From contig JBPEWV010000211.1 in assembly GCA_052032335.1 (NCBI GenBank), forward strand, positions 1 through 6,192: 6,192 nucleotides of DNA, read 5' to 3'. The position numbers and the translations under genes are program-made. Below, piece by piece: positions 4,539 to 6,192 of the stretch; the first letter of the stretch is position 1, and each line of letters begins with the position of its first letter. Origin of the DNA: Pleionea sp052032335. Its GTDB lineage: Bacteria; Pseudomonadota; Gammaproteobacteria; Enterobacterales; Kangiellaceae. Below the pieces are notes generated by a model that saw nothing but the letters and a program-made list of their open reading frames with translations, was not told the DNA's origin and did no database searches.

Positions 4539-5975
4539 ATGTCGAATGCAGAACAAAAGGTCCACAATATGGCCGCAGATTTTAACGATTACATTATCAA
4601 AGATATTTCTTTGGCCGAATGGGGTCGAAAAGAAATAAAAATCGCTGAGACCGAGATGCCCGGTTTGATGGCGATGCGCGAAGAATACGCTGATAAACAA
4701 CCTTTGAAAGGCGCTCGAATCGCTGGGTCATTGCATATGACCATTCAAACCGCCGTATTGATCGAAACGTTAACCGCGTTGGGCGCAGAAGTTCGATGGG
4801 CCAGCTGTAACATTTACTCAACGCAAGATCACGCAGCCGCAGCCATCGCGGCGAGCGGTGTACCTGTGTTTGCTTACAAAGGCGAAACGCTGGAAGAGTA
4901 TTGGGAATTCACACACAAAATTCTCGATTTCGGAAATGGACAAACCGCTAACATGATCCTGGATGACGGTGGTGATGCAACCATGGCAGTTGTTTTAGGT
5001 CGTAAAGCGGCAAAAGATATTTCGGTGCTCGATAAGCCCGACAGTGAAGAAGCCGAGTATTGTTTCGCATCCATTAAAAAACAGTTGGAGAAAGATCCTG
5101 AGTTCTACGAGCGAGCTGCCACCAGCATTCAGGGTGTTACCGAAGAAACCACCACTGGCGTTAATCGTTTGTATCAAATGCAAAAAGAATTCGGAGAGTT
5201 GCCATTCCCGGCAATTAACGTGAACGACTCGGTCACCAAATCGAAATTCGATAACCTGTACGGTTGCCGCGAATCATTGCTCGACGGCATCAAGCGCGCG
5301 ACCGATGTTATGATTGCCGGAAAAATTGCCGTTGTTGCCGGTTATGGTGATGTCGGAAAAGGTTGTGCGCAATCGTTATCGGCGCAAGGTGCCACGGTAT
5401 TCGTTACAGAAATTGATCCGATCTGTGCACTACAAGCAACCATGGAAGGCTACCGCGTCGTGACCATGGAAGAAGTTGCTTCAATGGCAGACATCTTCGT
5501 CACCACAACCGGGAACTTCAATGTTATAACTGAAGACCACATGTTGGCGATGAAAGATCAGGCGATCGTTTGTAACATCGGTCACTTCGACAATGAAATC
5601 GAAGTTGCGAAAATGAAAAAATACGAGTGGGAAAACATCAAGCCACAAGTGGATCACATTATTTTCCCTGATGGTAAACGCATCATTCTTCTGGCCGAAG
5701 GCCGATTGGTAAATTTAGGTTGTGCAACCGGTCACCCAAGCTTTGTGATGTCAGCGTCGTTCACCAATCAGACCATTGCGCAAATCGAGTTGTGGGCAAA
5801 CGGTGACAATTACGAGAAAAAAGTTTACGTGTTACCGAAACACCTGGACGAAAAAGTTGCGCGATTGCATCTGAAAAAGATCGGTGCCAACCTGACCAAA
5901 TTGTCTAAGGAGCAAGCCGATTACATCGGAGTGCCGGTAGAAGGTCCTTACAAACCGGATCACTACCGCTACTAA
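4539..5975 (+). CDS. ahcY: Adenosylhomocysteinase (S-adenosyl-L-homocysteine hydrolase)
   Basis: The enzyme reversibly splits SAH into adenosine and homocysteine using tightly bound NAD, relieving product inhibition of methyltransferases. It is cytosolic and tetrameric in the family. The 478 residues fit the longer bacterial form. Visible features are SLHMTIQTAVL (64-74, His66), the STQDHA substrate region (94-99), DDGGD (142-146), EETTTG (202-207), SVTKSKFDNLYGC (231-243) with catalytic Lys234, Asp238 and Cys243, the NAD-binding GYGDVGKG (268-275), GHPSFVMSASF and the C-terminal KPDHYRY. The stretch at about 145-200 is the insertion typical of the longer bacterial type. The start at 4539 is chosen for GGAGAGA 8 bases upstream; ATGs at 4518 (inside the switching hairpin) and 4569 (AAAAGG 8 bases upstream) are in-frame alternatives. 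Expression is probably controlled by the SAH riboswitch upstream and possibly a promoter at the metK stop; a terminator follows 22 bases after the stop. Confidence 0.98.
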   Translation: MSNAEQKVHNMAADFNDYIIKDISLAEWGRKEIKIAETEMPGLMAMREEYADKQPLKGARIAGSLHMTIQTAVLIETLTALGAEVRWASCNIYSTQDHAAAAIAASGVPVFAYKGETLEEYWEFTHKILDFGNGQTANMILDDGGDATMAVVLGRKAAKDISVLDKPDSEEAEYCFASIKKQLEKDPEFYERAATSIQGVTEETTTGVNRLYQMQKEFGELPFPAINVNDSVTKSKFDNLYGCRESLLDGIKRATDVMIAGKIAVVAGYGDVGKGCAQSLSAQGATVFVTEIDPICALQATMEGYRVVTMEEVASMADIFVTTTGNFNVITEDHMLAMKDQAIVCNIGHFDNEIEVAKMKKYEWENIKPQVDHIIFPDGKRIILLAEGRLVNLGCATGHPSFVMSASFTNQTIAQIELWANGDNYEKKVYVLPKHLDEKVARLHLKKIGANLTKLSKEQADYIGVPVEGPYKPDHYRY

Positions 5976-5997
5976 ACAATACAAAGTACGAAACAAG

Positions 5998-6023
5998 AAA
6001 CCCGCTTTTTAGCGGGTTTTTTT
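5998..6023 (+). terminator. Rho-independent terminator after ahcY
   Basis: AAACCCGCT (5998-6006) and AGCGGGTTT (6011-6019) form a perfect 9-bp stem with a TTTT loop; the T-run continues to 6023. It lies 22 bases past the ahcY stop and closes the metK-ahcY unit. Confidence 0.95.
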
Positions 6024-6150
6024 ATGGTTTGAATTATTGTGTATCTAGATTTGAAATACTTGTGAATATTTACCTTTTTAATATTTTTTAGTTCCATACA
6101 ATGCGCGCCACTTGGAGAATTTTTATTTATTGGATATTTTAGAGGACGCC

Positions 6151-6192
6151 ATGCGTATATTTCTAAGCGCTTTATTTCTATTCGTCTCAACC
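6151..6192 (+). CDS. Start of an unidentified gene, N-terminus resembling a signal peptide (3' end outside window)
   Basis: Only 14 codons are visible, MRIFLSALFLFVST. One Arg followed by a hydrophobic run is typical of the start of a Sec signal peptide, suggesting an exported or outer-membrane/periplasmic protein. GAGGA (6142-6146) lies 4 bases before the ATG, a slightly short but usable spacing. The terminator at 5998-6023 separates it from ahcY, so it should have its own promoter in the AT-rich leader 6024-6150, where I see no convincing -35/-10 pair. The product cannot be identified from this stub. Confidence 0.55.
   Translation, partial: MRIFLSALFLFVST

Noticed and set aside
6112..6140. 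TTGGAG-N17-TATTTT as promoter of the 6151 gene
   Set aside because: Poor -35, and the start site would fall at about 6147, removing the ribosome-binding site from the transcript.
6101..6142. Small upstream reading frame (MRATWRIFIYWIF) before the 6151 gene
   Set aside because: No ribosome-binding site and only 13 codons; probably chance.
5972..6190. Minus-strand open frame of 72 codons downstream of ahcY
   Set aside because: It runs through the ahcY terminator and the AT-rich leader, with no recognisable motif.

Overview
The window looks like chromosomal DNA from a gammaproteobacterium, probably a marine or environmental relative of the Pseudomonadales/Cellvibrionales/Oceanospirillales. Three things point there: a ChpB-ChpC pair as in the Pseudomonas Pil-Chp twitching/surface-sensing cluster, an S-adenosylhomocysteine (SAH) riboswitch ahead of ahcY, and no visible MetJ operator at metK. 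The lineage is inferred from gene content, not from a database search.

Layout. Positions 1-1851 (+) hold the 3' part of a CheB-type methylesterase gene (chpB-like). Its visible N-terminal 420 or so residues are a very acidic, probably disordered tract, followed by a methylesterase domain with an intact Ser-His-Asp triad. A CheW-domain gene (chpC-like, 1869-2330, +) follows after 17 bases and is probably in the same operon. A thioredoxin-fold/peroxiredoxin-like gene (2344-2928, -) converges on it. A 330-base divergent intergenic region (2929-3258) carries repeats, a hairpin and weak promoter candidates. It leads into metK (3259-4419, +), a 119-base leader containing an SAH riboswitch, and ahcY (4539-5975, +), which ends at a strong rho-independent terminator (5998-6023). 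The last 42 bases start a new gene whose product begins like a signal peptide.

How the genes work together. MetK makes S-adenosylmethionine, methyltransferases turn it into SAH, and AhcY removes SAH, which inhibits those methyltransferases. The riboswitch can couple AhcY synthesis to SAH level. The leader also shows a plausible switching mechanism: a hairpin hiding the ahcY ribosome-binding site shares two cytosines with the riboswitch pseudoknot, so ligand binding should free the site. ChpB removes methyl groups from a chemoreceptor (PilJ in Pseudomonas) that were donated by SAM; its closeness to metK/ahcY may be coincidental.

No wholly new system is evident. The points most worth a second look are the riboswitch expression platform and its compensatory base changes, and the repeated aromatic-acidic motifs in the ChpB tract.
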